A DNA stretch of 64,000 nt from Dryas octopetala (GCA_963921425.1 OY992832.1:15102835-15166834), one strand, 5' to 3'; positions 48,026 to 60,988 are shown, counted from the first letter of the stretch. The notes: generated by a model not told the origin, from the letters alone. Numbers and translations are program-made.

Positions 48026-48769
48026 GGCATAAATTCAATTTAGAAACATAACTATATAAGCTATTTCAACGGGGTCTATGAACTTTAAAATATTTCAAAT
48101 ATACACCCAATCTATTATCTAAATTGAAAAATGAATTTATGTCCATTGATTCGTTGAGAGATCAGTTAAATGACAGCTTGACTTTTGCTGACCGGGATTA
48201 CTTGGCGATGTGGCGCTATCTCAACAAACATTTCCCGCCAAATGAGCAACACAAGCCCATAATTTAATAATAATAGAGAGAGAGAGAGTTTGTGGGCCCG
48301 TGTCAGGGGTTAGGTGGACCCGTGTCACTCATTTCCCACCAAATGAGCGACACGGGTCCACCTAACCCCTGACACGGGTCCACAAACTCATCATCTCTTT
48401 CTCGCTCGTTGAACACAAGTGAGAGATTTATATTCGAATTTAGGGGAAAACGTGATGTTTTTGGGAGACTAAATGGTCAGGAGAGCATTCGACGAGCGGG
48501 AAAGAGGTGATGAGTGGGTGGGCTCGTGTCAAGTGGACATGTGTTGCTCATTTGGCGAGAAATGTATGTTGAGTTGGTGCCACATCGCCAATTAATCCCC
48601 GTTAGCAAAAGCCAAGCTAAAATTTAACTGATCTCTCAATAAATTGATGGACGGAATTTCATTTTTCAAAATTTACATAATAAATCAGGTGTATATTTGA
48701 AATATTTGAAAGTTCGTGGACCCCGTTGAAATAACATATATAGTTATGTGTCTAAATTGAATTTATGTC
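48026..48769. mobile_element. Mutator-like palindromic element
   Basis: A perfect 9-bp target duplication TTATTAATA (48017-48025 and 48770-48778) flanks 744 bp. The two halves are inverted copies over about 220 bp each, starting GGCATAAATTCAATTTAG and ending CTAAATTGAATTTATGTC. A second, tighter palindrome lies inside at about 48285-48390: arms of about 49 bp (GTGGACCCGTGTC and its inverse) around CCCACC. No coding sequence. It inserted 17 bases after the end of the gene C open frame. Confidence 0.85.
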
Positions 48770-49367
48770 TTATTAATATTATACTTTACTAATATAAATA
48801 TACCGTCTAATAATATCCTTACACGTTAGATTGTTATACTACATAGCGGTATATTGCTTATATCTAATAATTTTTTATGCAACATATACAATATGCGTAA
48901 TCTTGTTAGAACCACAAATTATTATCCTAATTTCTTATGTCACAAATTTACAAATTCTCGATTAATACAATAATATTTCATTTATTCATAGTTAGATTCA
49001 GTTCAAACCTCAATGAGTGAGAAAATGTCATATCAGTATATCATGTGCACATTAGTTGGTAATTTAAATTTTTGTTGCATTGGTTAAAGAAATTATCAAA
49101 ATTAGGGGGATTCCACCTTCTTTTTTTTTTTTTTTTTTTTTTTAAAATTTTAAAACCATCTCATTATTTAATTTCTAAATCCGACAATTTTCTTTTCCTA
49201 GCCATCCGGCAACCTTGGACGGGTGCGTTTCGTTGTCACGCAAAAGCAAGTTCCGCTAGCATTCTCAGTCACTGGCCAATACACTTTCCTCCGTTTGAGC
49301 TTGAATTTGCAGAGTGATCTCCTGCAGATCTCTCTCTCCTCTCTCTCTCTCTCTGTGCAATTCGTCG

Positions 49368-52133
49368 ATGGAAAGGTACGTTTCTCTCTCGATCAATGGT
49401 TTTTGGTTCTCTAGTTTGAAGTTCAGGTAGCTATGTTATATATCTTGATATGCATACAAAGGGCACTCCTTGTGATGCCATTGCAGGTTACTTTGACAGA
49501 ACAAAAACGCAGCAAAGAGGCTTGATGATATGCCACAGTAAGCCGTAAGTCTTCCTCTCTCTCTCTCTGTTTCACCTTATGCACTGCCTATATGGGGTAG
49601 GAACCTTTTGCTATGAAATTGTACATGAGAGAGGGGACCTAGGCCTTAGTTTTATAGGTGAAACTCACAGCTTCCTTGCCCATAAAGGAATTCCTGTAAG
49701 CCTCCTTATCACCTCCTGATTTCCATGTCCTTAATAGTAGGTATTCCATGTTTAATATAACTCTCAATTCACCTTAACTAATCCGGCAATCCAAATAGGT
49801 TTCTCTCTTGTATTCCTAGTTGTTTTAGGTGTTTAAGTATAATGTAAACTCAATATGGTTCTAACAAGCTAAACCTCCCTCCTTAGCCATTTTAGCTAGT
49901 TTTTTTCAGAAAAATTCACTCCAACAGCTTCTCCTTCCACCTAGCTAGTTTCGCTTTTACTCTTTGGTTAGCCAAATCTAGCTCAAAGGAGAGAGAAGAT
50001 AGCTATTTATCCAAAAAAATAGCTTAACTTTGACTATCCTTGTTGGAGTTGCTCTTTCCTTCAAAATAATCACTGTTTTAAGTTTGTGGGTCATTTAATT
50101 TACCCAGATATAGTTTATGGGTCTTTTTCCCAGAAAATGTTTATGGGACATTCTTTTCACTAAAAAGATTTATGGGTCTTGTTTACTTCAACTAGTTTCT
50201 GTTGTGTGATATTTGGTGCTGTAGTGACTTCTTGTTTACTTATTTTTGGGTTTGATTTGGTAGAATGAAGAATCAGAATGTGGAGGAGCTTGTATCTAAG
50301 ACATTCATATGGAAAATTGACAACTTTTCTAAGCTGAATGTCTACAAGCACTACTCTGATGTTTTCGTCATGGGTGAATGCAAATGGTAATTTCGAGTAT
50401 CTCCTACTATTATTCAGTATTCACAAGCTTAAAAACCTGTATTGCTGTGTCATGTGATATGGTTTTGGACTTGACTTGGTTGGTTTGGTCAGGCGGCTCC
50501 TTTTGTATCCAAGGGGGAACAACGTAGACTACTTGTCAGTGTATTTGGATGTTAAAGGTTCTTCAGAATTGCCACTAGGGTGGTCTAGATATGCCCGAAT
50601 CAGACTGACCTTGGTGAATCAACTTCAAAGCAGAATGTCATTAACAAAGGGTACTTTGCTTTCTGTTACTATTGTTTATTTCACATTTATGCTTGTGTGA
50701 TTGTTGTATCCACTATCCTGGTATGGGGGTTTTGCTTTGATTCAGTTTCATGCCTACTCCAAAAGAATTATTTCCTTTGTGATTACAAATCAATGCCTGA
50801 CTGCCTTCTCTACACCACTTCTTTAAATTTTACTCTACAAGACACTGGAAGTGGAGAAAAGAAAGGAATGTGCAAATTTGTATCTCTCGTTTGTTTTGGA
50901 CTAAACATTAATTAGAGAGGAAGTATAAAGGTAACTTTACTTGAACTTAACTCTCCAATATAATGGAGATCTCCTATGATAACAGAAACTTGTTGGTATT
51001 AACTGTCAATACTAACTCCATCTGCATCTATAAGAAGGTTGTTGATAAAAATGAAAAAAAAAAAAAAAAGTATAGGAAGTTTGAGATGCATCAACTAAAT
51101 ACTCTGTTTTCTGCCAAAGTTGTGCTGTCATTTATATGTCAGTATACTGGGTTATGCACTACTTATGCTTAACTAAAACTGTTTTGTTAATTTGTTAGTA
51201 CATTTAATTATTTATTGGGATATGCTTTAGCTAGATACTCTGTTTTCTTCCAAAGTTGGGCTGTCGTTTATATGGCAGTATATTGGGTTATGCTTAACTA
51301 AATCTGTTTGTTAGTACATTTAATTATTTATTGCAAAATATGTCCGAGGTCTGGTTGATAGGTTACATACATTTAGTTAATGTATCAGCGTTTTCCTGTG
51401 TATGTTAGTTCATTTGGAAATAACATAGATTTGTGTGCGTAAAAAGGTGAATACCATTAAAAGCACAAATCTGTTATGATAATTATAGAAATAGGGGCAG
51501 CTATTAGTCAGGTGTTGCAAATACTTGGATGCTTTAGCAAATCCTCTAACAAAAGAAGAATACTTGCTTGATATTCAGTAAAGGTTTCAAGTCAACTGAA
51601 TCACAATGTTCAATTGTTTTAAGGTATAATCACAAAGTTTTATATGCATTAATTTGGTTAGTCTAGCCCCAAATTCTAGCTGGGGTCAACTTTTTTTATT
51701 TATTATATACTTGGGTTTGCTTATGTAAAACTTCCTGCCTAAAATATAAAGGGAAAATTTTAACAAAATGACTCCAACTATACCCCTATTTCAGTTGAGA
51801 ATCTCGTTTTCACTTTGATTCAATCAGGAACTATTATTAACCAAGTATTTCAATCGAGGATATTCCGTCAAGTCTGTCAAAATTTTCGTCAAAAATTGGT
51901 CATGTGACATGCACGTGACCAAATTTTAGGGACAAAATTGTATTACCATTTAAAAAATGGTTATAAAACAAAAAATAATTAAATAATATTTTTTTAAAAA
52001 AGTGGTAGGATCTAAACCCAGCCACCATCGACCCTCATCCCCTAGCCACCACCAACCTTCACCCCCCCCCAGTCACCACTGACCCTCATCCCCCCAGCAA
52101 CCACCAGCGACTCCCCCCTTCACCGTCACTGCC

Positions 52134-52181
<48 letters not shown>

Positions 52182-52291
52182 TGGACGAAAACGCCATTGG
52201 ACCCAAGGGGTGTCGGCGGCTTTGCTGACCTCCGATCTGAAGGTTGGTGAAGCTACTGGCACTCCATGGGTCTGGCGGCGTTCGCGCCTAG

Positions 52292-52332
<41 letters not shown>

Positions 52333-54628
52333 AGAGAAAGAGAGAGATGGGGCAGCACCGGTGGAGGGGGGAGTCGCCGGTGGTGGCTGGGTTTTACCAA
52401 CCCCTATCCTTTTTTGTCATATAAATTTTTTATAATTATTTTATTTTTTGTAATAGAAAATTAGGATTGAATACCAAATTTCAATAATTTTTTGGTATAG
52501 CATGAAAACCATATAATATTTCAATTGAACTACCAAATTTAAATGTAGTTTTTTAGATTAGGTCACAAATATGTTGGCCCCTTTGATTTGAGCCTTTTCC
52601 ATTTGACATTTTTATCCTTTGGCCTACATATAATGAGTGTTAGTTAAAATTTATAAGGTTTTGACAAAAGTGCCCTTGAGGCTTTTATATTATCTTGAAA
52701 ATTTGCTAATGTAGTCTCAACTTCACATTTAGTTGTGACTGTACGACACTCACAACTCCAAATTTAGTTGTGACTGAACGACAGTCACATCTAAATTGTG
52801 AAACAGTCACAGTTAAGTTGTGATTTAATTGAATTTTTTTTTAGAGAAATTATACTACAATATAGTATAAATAGAGATCAAAACAATACTTTTACTCAAA
52901 ATAATATAAAGTATAGTGGTGTGAGTTATCTCTTTCAATTTACCAAGACAGTCACAGTTAAGTTGTGACTGGATTGATATTTTTTTTTAATACAATATAG
53001 TATAAATTAATGTAATATTTGTGATGTAATATTATTTTTAGTTTTTTATAATAGTGGCATGTGATGTAATATTTGTAAATTCTAATACCTTTTACTTTAT
53101 TAATTTGTTTAACTTTTCAACTAGTACATGATCTAAAATGTTATTTAATTTTGGTATCTAAATTAAAAAGTTATTGAAATTTAGTAGTTAAAATTAATGG
53201 ACCTTTTTTGTAATTAGTTTTTAGCTAAAATGACGATTTTTTACGGAAATTGTAATAGAATTGATGGAAATCCTTGATTGAAACAAATCGTTAATAGTAG
53301 TCTTTGATTGAATCAAAGTGAAAATAGGGGTATAGTTGGAGTAGTTTTGCTAAAATTTTCCCGAATATAAATGTATCTATGTATATGTGTTTGTGTGTGT
53401 CTATATTTTTAGTAGTTAAAATAAGTACCTAAAATTAATAGTTAATCTTGGACCATTATCTCTCTTTCTATGCTCAGGACCAAGGCACTTTAAGTTGGAG
53501 TGTCCTGATCTTGACCGTGCTGATCGCGGAAATGTTTTAATCTGGACTCTAATGGTCCACTGACTACTTATTTTAATTACTTACTGGAGCCTTATTCTGT
53601 TGTGTATGTGTATAATTGTATATTATGGGCACTGTTGATCTATGAAAGCTTAATTTTGATATAAAGCTTCAGAATGGGTTTCCCTTATTATTATTTCTTT
53701 ATTACCTATTGATGAGCTATGCTTCTTGGTTAATGATTTTATGATCTTTGATATTTGTTTTGCAGGCACTGAACACGTGTTCAATAGAAAGGAGAGTGAC
53801 TGGGGCTTCACATCATTTATTCCTCTAAGTGAGTTACGTGACCATAGTAAAGGGTATCTTGTGAATGATATGTGTATCATTGAAGCCAAGGTTGAAGTTC
53901 CTAAGGCTGATATTAAGATTTCAGAAGATCAAGAAATTAGTAGTTCTGCAACTGTGGAGCCCACAGGTCAGGAGGATAAGAAGCAGAGACCTTCAAATGT
54001 GGATTCTTTGAATGTTTTTCACTCTTCAGCAGCAAGCAAGAGACCAAGTTTCCAAGTTTGCACTGAACCTAGTGATAGTCCTGCTGACCCTCCCATGGTC
54101 AAGGAACATGAGGATGCGACCACACCAGAGAGTGAGCTCGTGGATTTCCGGGGACTATGGAAAATAGAGAAAGCTTTTGTTCCACTGCTGGATGAAGTTT
54201 GTTCATGGCATCATTCTCTAATTGAATGCCAAAAGAAGAGCAGTCACAGGTTTGCTGAATGGGCATTCACAGCCTTGGGCCAACTCCTGCATTTTCTGAA
54301 GACTAAAAAGGCCAAGGATATGACAGACGAAGCGTGTGAACACCTAGAACGTTCATGGAATGAGCTTCAGGCCTTCAAATTTGACTTGGCTTGGCTGGAG
54401 CCTCATGTTCAAAAGGCTTTGGGTTTGAAGAAGTCTGTGGAAAGGGCAGGGAAACAGAAAAGACTAAGAGAGGAAGTAGATAATCTAGAGATTAAAACGA
54501 AGAGGCTGAGGGCTGAGCTAGCGGTTGCAGAGGTAAATCTTGAGGTAGCAAAAAGTGATTTAAACAAAATTGGAGGAGGCTTCCAGGAGATAGATATGGA
54601 TGGCGAGCTAGGATTTGGGAGCTGTTAG
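49368..54628 (+). CDS. MATH and coiled-coil domain protein, gene D
   Basis: Exons 49368-49375 (ATG GAA AG), 50264-50386, 50493-50650, 53766-54628 (383 aa). The MATH/TRAF-like domain begins KTFIWKIDNFSKLNVYKHYS and continues in the second and third coding pieces (RYARIRLTLVNQLQ, FIPLSELRDHSKGY). The C-terminal region carries FRGLWKIEKAFVPLLDEVCS, RFAEWAFTALGQLLHFLK and a long coiled coil (EEVDNLEIKTKRLRAELAVA). The whole CDS is open. The 8-nt first coding exon is inferred from the donor GAAAG|GTACG and in-frame joining to A|ATG AAG; a start at ATG 50265 remains possible. The last intron is 3.1 kb because two Mutator-like elements sit in it. Confidence 0.87.
52136..52179. repeat. (CT)n microsatellite
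   Basis: About 22 CT units in the core of the Mutator-like element; a (GA)n tract in the opposite sense follows at 52294-52347. Confidence 0.9.
52294..52347. repeat. (GA)n microsatellite
   Basis: GA-rich tract with GAAA interruptions, the counterpart of the (CT)n tract at 52136, so the transcript of this region could fold on itself. Confidence 0.9.
52453..53203. mobile_element. Mutator-like non-autonomous element M1, copy 2
   Basis: It matches 32464-33190 along its length in the same orientation (ACCATATAATATTTCAATTG, ATATGTTGGCCCCTTTGATT and so on). Its own target duplication is TTTTTTGTA (52444-52452 and 53204-53212). It carries an extra CAGTCACAT-type unit near 52785-52805 compared with copy 1. 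It is nested in the element at 51751-53362. Confidence 0.82.
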
Positions 54629-55633
54629 CCTCATTGTAGAATTCTGTCTTGAAATGCTGAAGATTTGTATGCAATGTAAGGCTAGGTGCAACTGACTAGG
54701 ATGTTCTCCATAGACAAAAAAGTTAGAACATAATTGTTGTACCTGATTATATCTTTAGGTGTACATCAGTTGTGTTAGTTTCTCTATCATGGTTGTAAGT
54801 CCTGTATGGTTATGATGAGCTGGCATATCTGTAATATTTATAGGCTGCAGTACAGTCTTTAGTCTAATGAAAATTGACTTTCAACCTCAGTTTCTCTCTC
54901 TTACCCTTCTACTTTTAAGTTCTGTAATACTTGCATTTCATAATGTTTTAGGAACATGAATGTATCGCAATTCCTTTTGGAGAGTTCAACTAGGTAAATT
55001 TGCATTTCTTGTTTTTCTTTTCTCCAGAATTCATAATTAAAGAACCTTTGTTTCCAAAACCTACTCATAAAAATTGCTTTCAGAAATAATAGAGAAGCAC
55101 AAAAAAAAAAAAAAAAAAAATTCTGAATCACCATTAAAACTTGCTTTTGTAACATGTTTGATATTTTGTACTTTACAGTTAAAGGAGTAAATTTAGAATT
55201 TACCTTAATACTTGGAAACCAAGTTACTAAAAGTACCATCAACGTGGATTCGTATCATGTATGTGGTTTTAAACGATGTCGTGTCACCGCTTACCTAGTC
55301 TTCTTAAACCACTTGTTCAGGGTGACTGCGAAAAGGTTCCAGAGGTTTCTTAAATCCTAAATTGAAAACCTATCTTCATAAAACCAATCAGTTTGGACGA
55401 AAATACCCTCTAAAAGACCGTTGGTCAATACTTCAGACTTGTAATTTGTGTAAGGGCATTTTGGTCAACCAAAAAATACCACCGGCAACACCCTAACTTT
55501 CCTGTCTCGCTGTTTTTCTTTCTCTCCAAGGACACTTCCTTGCAGAAACTTCTCCTACCAGCCCCGAGCCACATATCTCTCTCTTCTAAACACAATTCTT
55601 ATCATACCCGTTTTGCCCCTCCAATTCCTCAGC
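54629..55633. other. 3' flank of gene D and promoter/leader of the GrpE gene
   Basis: No gene. An A18 run lies at 55100-55118. The last 150 bases before 55634 contain TC-rich leader sequence (CTTTCTCTCC). Confidence 0.5.
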
Positions 55634-58270
55634 ATGTTCGTCTCTAGGGTTTTAGCTCGCGTCTCAAGGACCCTCCCCAGGAGCACAATGCTCTTCGCTG
55701 CTCCACAAAATCATTACTTGCTACTCATGTCCAATCAGTCCCGAGCTCTGATCCACGATTTGCCCAACAAGGTTCCAAAAACCCCTGTATTTTTTAATTT
55801 CCTCCACTAGGGTTTTGCTAGGGTTTTAGGTTTCTATGTATATTTCACCAATACTTATGCTTTTTCGATTCACTTTTGTTCCTCTTGCACACAAAGCGAT
55901 GTTTTTTTTTTTATGCTATTATTTGTTTTATAGTTTTTTCCCCGTTATTATGCTATTTGGCTTTCTGGGATTTTTTTAAATGTTTGAATATTGGGTTTGT
56001 CATATACAGTTTCAAATTATGGTGTCTGAGTCCTTTATTGTAGGCTGTTTTCCTAGTGGACATGAAATTAACTATGTGATTTATTGTTTTTGTATAATTG
56101 GTACCAGCTCATATTGTTTAACAACATATTTTTACTTCAAACGATTTGTTTGTACAAACATATGTATGTTTGATTACAATCTCCATAGGGACTTTTTTCT
56201 GTCATAAAACTTAATCTCTATGGTTGGTTTCAAGAAGGTTGTGTTTTCAGGGTTTTCTGTAATTTTAGCCAACAGCTGGAAAGTTCTTTAATTATTAGCT
56301 TTCATATTATTGTTTCTAACTTTCCTCTTAAGAAAAAGAAGTTGCATAAGCAGAGAGTATGAGGTTTTGTTTCTGTTGATGGTTTAGGAAACTGTTGAAA
56401 GAGCTTAAACTTTACCTAGTTTATACATAATGGTTTTTATTTTATTTTTTCTATTAACAGTTGGTTCCAAGTCAGGTGTCCCTTTTGCATCATTCAACCC
56501 CCACTTCTTCTGTCTCTCAACTATTTGGATTCTCTTCATCTGCGTCGCCAGAGCCTGCTGAAAGGGAACAAGGAAGTGCTGAGAAAAGTGGTGCTTCTAC
56601 AAATGGAGAGCCAACTAAAGCAAGTGGGAATGCAAAAGTAGCTGATCAAACAAATGAGTCAGGTTCTATTTTAGATTCCCAGTCTACCATGTCTCCATCT
56701 GTCAAAAGAAGGAGAGGAGGTACTAAACGAACTGTGTTTTTTCTGATTCAGATTCAGATTCAGAGGGTGACTTGTCTATGGATGATCTGGTGAAACTCGT
56801 GGCTGAGAAGGAAGAACTTCTAAAGCTGAAACACAAAGAAATCGAGAAAATGCAAGATAAAGTCCTCCGAAGTTATGCAGAAATGGAAAATGTTATGGAC
56901 AGAACAAGGCGTGAAGCTGAGAATTCAAAAAAATTTGCCATACAGGTCCTGGTTGACTTTTGACATTTTTTCCTGTCCCCAAATACTTGTTATTTGATTT
57001 TGTATTTGCCTCATTCTTGTTGGACAATTGCTTTTTTGTTTTTTGAAAAAAAAAAAAAAAACTTCTGAAGTCCTCTGATGAGTGCTTGTAATTATGCTGC
57101 AGAATTTTGCAAAGAGTTTACTAGATGTTGCTGACAACTTGGGCAGAGCTTCTTCAGTTGTCAAAGAGAGTTTCTCAAAAATTGATCAGTCTGGGGACTC
57201 TGTTGGAGCTGTACCACTTCTAAAAACACTTCTTGAAGGTGTTGAAATGACTGAGAAACAACTTGCAGAGGTAAATTTTCTCATCATTAATTATAACTAT
57301 TCACCATAAATCCTTCCCGATTAAAGTGGCTGCTTCAATTTTGAGTTAACACTGTTTAGATGCTTGTGTCGAAAAATAAAATTAGATCACCTTTTTCATT
57401 TTTCTCATGGCCATAAATTACCTTATAGGCTCATATTCTTTGTGTCGATTAGGCTCATTCTCAGAAGTGGTAATTTCTATTTCACGTGCCATTTTGCTCT
57501 AGCTGTGTATTTAGTAATGGTCTTGTTAGCCAAGCGTGGAAATTTTCTCCAATGCTATAACATTTAAATGCATTTGCTTTCAGGTATTTAGAAAGTACGG
57601 AGTAGAAAAATATGATCCTACAAATGAGCCATTTGACCCACATCTGCATAATGCAGTATTCCAATTACCAGATGCTTCCAAGCCTCCAGGCACCATTGCT
57701 GTGGTTCTCAAGGTATTTATGTAATCAATTCGTTGCATTTCTTTTCAAATGAGAAAGAAATATACTACTACTTGGCATTAATAGTAATTTCCAGAAAACA
57801 GATTTTGAAAACACATCTGCACTCACATTTTTGCAATAACTGTCTGCTTTTTTATTTTTACTATTTTTTGTGTGTGTATCCATGAACAAAACCAAGTAGC
57901 CCTTTGGTTTTCATTTGAATTTATATATCAATTGAGAAAGCTCCATGCAAACGGCAAGGCCTTGGATAATTGTTTGTTTGCATAAATGTGACTGATGCGA
58001 GAATCCAGATAACTTCTTGAATCTTTCTAATAAATTCTTCTCTCTTTTTTTTCAACAAAGTGGGGCTTTTCCTTTCAAACCTGTGGGAAGCATTTATTCT
58101 ATGGTTGCTCAAATGTGATCAAGTTACTGTATTATTAAGCACTTAATTAAAAACTTTCATGCATTTCTGAATTGCAGTCAGGATACATGCTCTATGATCG
58201 AGTTATTAGGCCAGCAGAAGTTGGTGTGACAGTGGAGAACAATGCAACTGAGGGTGATTCTGGCAATTAA
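55634..58270 (+). CDS. Mitochondrial GrpE-type nucleotide exchange factor (MGE1-like), with a frame slip
   Basis: Exons 55634-55771, 56461-56945, 57103-57270, 57584-57712, 58178-58270. GrpE proteins release ADP from Hsp70 (DnaK), here in the mitochondrial matrix. The N-terminus (MFVSRVLARVSRTL...) is Arg/Ser-rich like a mitochondrial presequence. A Ser/Glu-rich linker follows, then the long GrpE helix (LVAEKEELLKLKHKEIEKMQ, RSYAEMENVMDRTRREAEN), NFAKSLLDVADNLGRASSVV, and the beta domain (KYDPTNEPFDPHLHNAVFQL, SGYMLYDRVIRPAEV). Exon 2 does not stay in one frame. After KRRRGGTKRTV, a T6 run (about 56739-56744) is followed by the expected DSDSDSEGDLSMDDL only in another frame. One more or two fewer bases there would be needed for a single frame. 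It may be an assembly error or a real lesion. Start ATG 55634 is the first ATG of the open frame. Confidence 0.88.
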
Positions 58271-59117
58271 AAATTGCAGCTAACAAAATTTTCAAGTGGC
58301 GGCCTTGCAGTGTACTAATTAACATTACAAAATTTTTGCATATGTTTGAGAAACTTGAATGAGATTTAATCTTTTTCCTTTGAATTCAGGTCCATAAACT
58401 TATTTTCCAGTGTTTTCTTTCCTATCTTTCATAATTACTCCTGTAATATATTGTCATTAAAGATGACACCACAGAAGAGCTGTGGTTTTCTTAGAATTGC
58501 CGGGTTTACAAGTAGAGTTTGGATTTTTGAGCTTGTGGATGGCATTAAAGATCATTAGGGGCACCGACTGCTAGTTTGTAACTAGTTGCTTGTGCTTTTG
58601 GATTTGTCCAAGAACTAAAGTTTTATATCAAATTCAAACAAGTTTTTTTTTTTTTAACTTAGCTCTTCCGTCACTTGGCAGGACGAATAATCTCACACTA
58701 GTGTTTTTATGTAAGTTTGGAAGGTGCAAAATTGACATAAAAAAAAAAAATCACAATCTTGTGACTTAATTTGACAAATATATAGTAGTTGTGTCAAGTC
58801 AACACAGTGTCATGTTTTCTTGGTGCCTAAATTTTTTTCGTGTCATGTTGTAACCATTGAAAACACAACCTCCTGCTGAGGAGTGCTACTGCGACATAGG
58901 TGAAATGGCTAATCTTTACAAGCAGTAGAATACTTAAAAACATCATGTGCTATTTCATTCTGTACCACTACCACTTACTATCCCTAACAGTATATAAAGG
59001 GAGAATCCACAAACTAATCCTACAGCTTAGTTTACGTACATCATAACCAGTATCACACTAATATAGAAATCACATGATGCGTGGTAGCCTCCGCCAGTGA
59101 TCACCAAATGTTGAGCA
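58271..59117. other. Convergent 3' flanks, no gene seen
   Basis: Spacer between the 3' ends of the GrpE gene (+) and the unknown gene (-). No element or open frame was recognised. Confidence 0.55.
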
Positions 59118-60774
59118 TCAACCCAACCAAAATCCACCTGAGCCTGCCTTTTTCATCTGACCCTCTTTGATCTGGCCAATTGACTTAGGGTTTCCATTGT
59201 GACCTTTCAAGCCCAAATCTAAATCCAGATGGCTCATGTCTGAATCCTCCAAGCCAGATTGATTCTTATCCAATTCCTGCAGTGCAGAAAATCTTTTAAT
59301 ACTCTGTTGCATTGTAAACAATTCTATAAAATTTCTTTTTACTAGAGAAAAAGCACCCAAAAAATCTTTTTCGTTTGATGGGGAACAAAATTAAAACTCT
59401 TCATTCTTACATTGCTTTGAGTGACTATCATTGCCAAAGCTGTTATTTCCTAAGAAAGTTTCTTAAGAACCTTGCATAGTTGATCCTTTATGACACAAGT
59501 CAATTTCACTTTAAAAAGATATTATTCCATGCTAGCAAACCATCAATGGTATATGCCAACACATGCAATGGTATCGTCTCCATTAGAACCATTACATTCT
59601 TTTTCTTGGAGGAGTAAAAGAAAATTCGATTAGTGTGAAGGAATTATGGTGTTAAAGTTCATATACACACGAACCTACTTTCAGGGAGTTTTAAGGTCTC
59701 ACCTCAGCTTCGTTCTTCAGAACATTATCAGTGTTTGACTTTCCATGCGTCTTATCACTCATGGCTGTAGATTGGTCTCCCTCACTAGTTTTCTCCACAT
59801 CTTCAACCTTTTTCTCGACTGCCTTCTTCTGTTCCTCTAGCACAGCAACCTGCACAATGAACCATACGCACTCAACCCATGTTCATAAAAGCAAACAAAG
59901 TAACTTGGAATGGAATTCACAACATTTTTCTTTGAAAAAAGAAAATCAACAGCATCAAGCTTCTATACTCTATACAACCCTGGACACCTAAATTTAATAC
60001 TGCTCTTTTCTGGGCATCACTCAGTTAAAATCACATGACCTTGAATGCTTGAAAGCATATAATTTTTCCAAATTTGTTTTACTTGGAAGGAGTTTATATC
60101 CAAAACAGGCCAATAAAGCTCTCAATTGTAACATAAACTTTGTACAATGAACATTAGTTAACAAACAACACAAAATCATACAAGTTCTACCTTTAAACTT
60201 GAAACCCATATGCAATCACATATTCAAACCTAACCTGGTAACAGAGTACTAGCTCAGATTATGCAGTCTATAAGAAGATTCAACGACATTTTTAACGGAA
60301 AAAAAAAAATATATATATATATATATATATCAAAACCCACATCGTTTATACCAAAACCCATAATTTCCATAAACCATAAATACCCTAAAAATACATATAC
60401 AGGATACAAACATATACAGAGCTTCAAATACATGTGCATGTTGCTAGTTTACTTACGGGAGTGTAGCGGAACTTCCGGCGCGGTGGCTCCTCCGTCTGGG
60501 CGCCGGAGCCGGAGTGGGGTTCGGCGACAGTTGCGGCGGAGTTGGGGGCCGGAGAGATTGGGGTCCAGCGGCAGAGGAGGAGTCGGGAGCTGTTACTGTT
60601 GTTGTGGCCGTTGGATTGGGACTGAGGGTTTTGTTGGTAAGTAACGGAGGATGATGATGAGGACACGTGGACCCACTTCTTCTTCCACCTCCGAACTGGG
60701 CCGTTGAAAACGGTGGGTGCTTGGCCGCCGTACCTGGAGGACGTCCGGCCCAATCTCGACCCGACTCCCTCCAT
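59118..60774 (-). CDS. Conserved plant protein of unknown function
   Basis: Exons on the minus strand: 60774-60457, 59849-59703, 59276-59118 (207 aa), phase 0 throughout. The N-terminus MEGVGSRLGRTSSRYG is followed by PTVFNGPVRRWKKKWVHVS, a Ser/Asn-rich stretch, LLLCRWTPISP, then RKFRYTPVAVLEEQKKAVEK, and an acidic, hydrophilic tail ending GGFWLG. I recognise this as a land-plant family without an assigned function (RWKKKWVHV, LLCRWTP and RRKFRYTPVAVLEEQ look like the conserved blocks). There is no signal peptide or membrane helix. The basic patches could suggest nuclear or nucleic-acid association, but that is only inference. The GC-rich first exon contrasts with the AT-rich introns. It converges with the GrpE gene, and a hAT-like mini-element lies 215 bp upstream. 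Confidence 0.82.
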
Positions 60775-60988
60775 TTTCTCCGAGTTCCGACGCTCTGCTT
60801 CTTCAGCTCTCGGCGTTGAGGCTTGAAAGCAGAGTGAGTGAGTGAGCGAGTGACTGCTTCAAGTACGAGGTTGAGCAAGTGGGTGGGACTTGGGAAATGG
60901 GAGACACCGAGATACGGAGACAGAGAGAGTTTGTCGAAACTTTAAAATAAGCAAAAGCAGGTGAAGGAGGTACCGACGCCGTTTCATC

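Larger units (their letters stand above)
51751..53362. mobile_element. Mutator-like element in the last intron of gene D, holding an M1 copy
   Basis: Ends GGGAAAATTTTAACAAAATG and CTAAAATTTTCCC begin inverted arms of about 150 bp that share CTCCAACTATACCCCTATTT and TTTCACTTTGATTCAATCA. Flanks AAATATAAA (51742-51750) and GAATATAAA (53363-53371) match at 8 of 9 positions. The core has C-rich CCAGCCACCA-type sequence and facing (CT)n and (GA)n tracts, and is interrupted by the M1 element at 52453-53203. No transposase. Confidence 0.75.
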
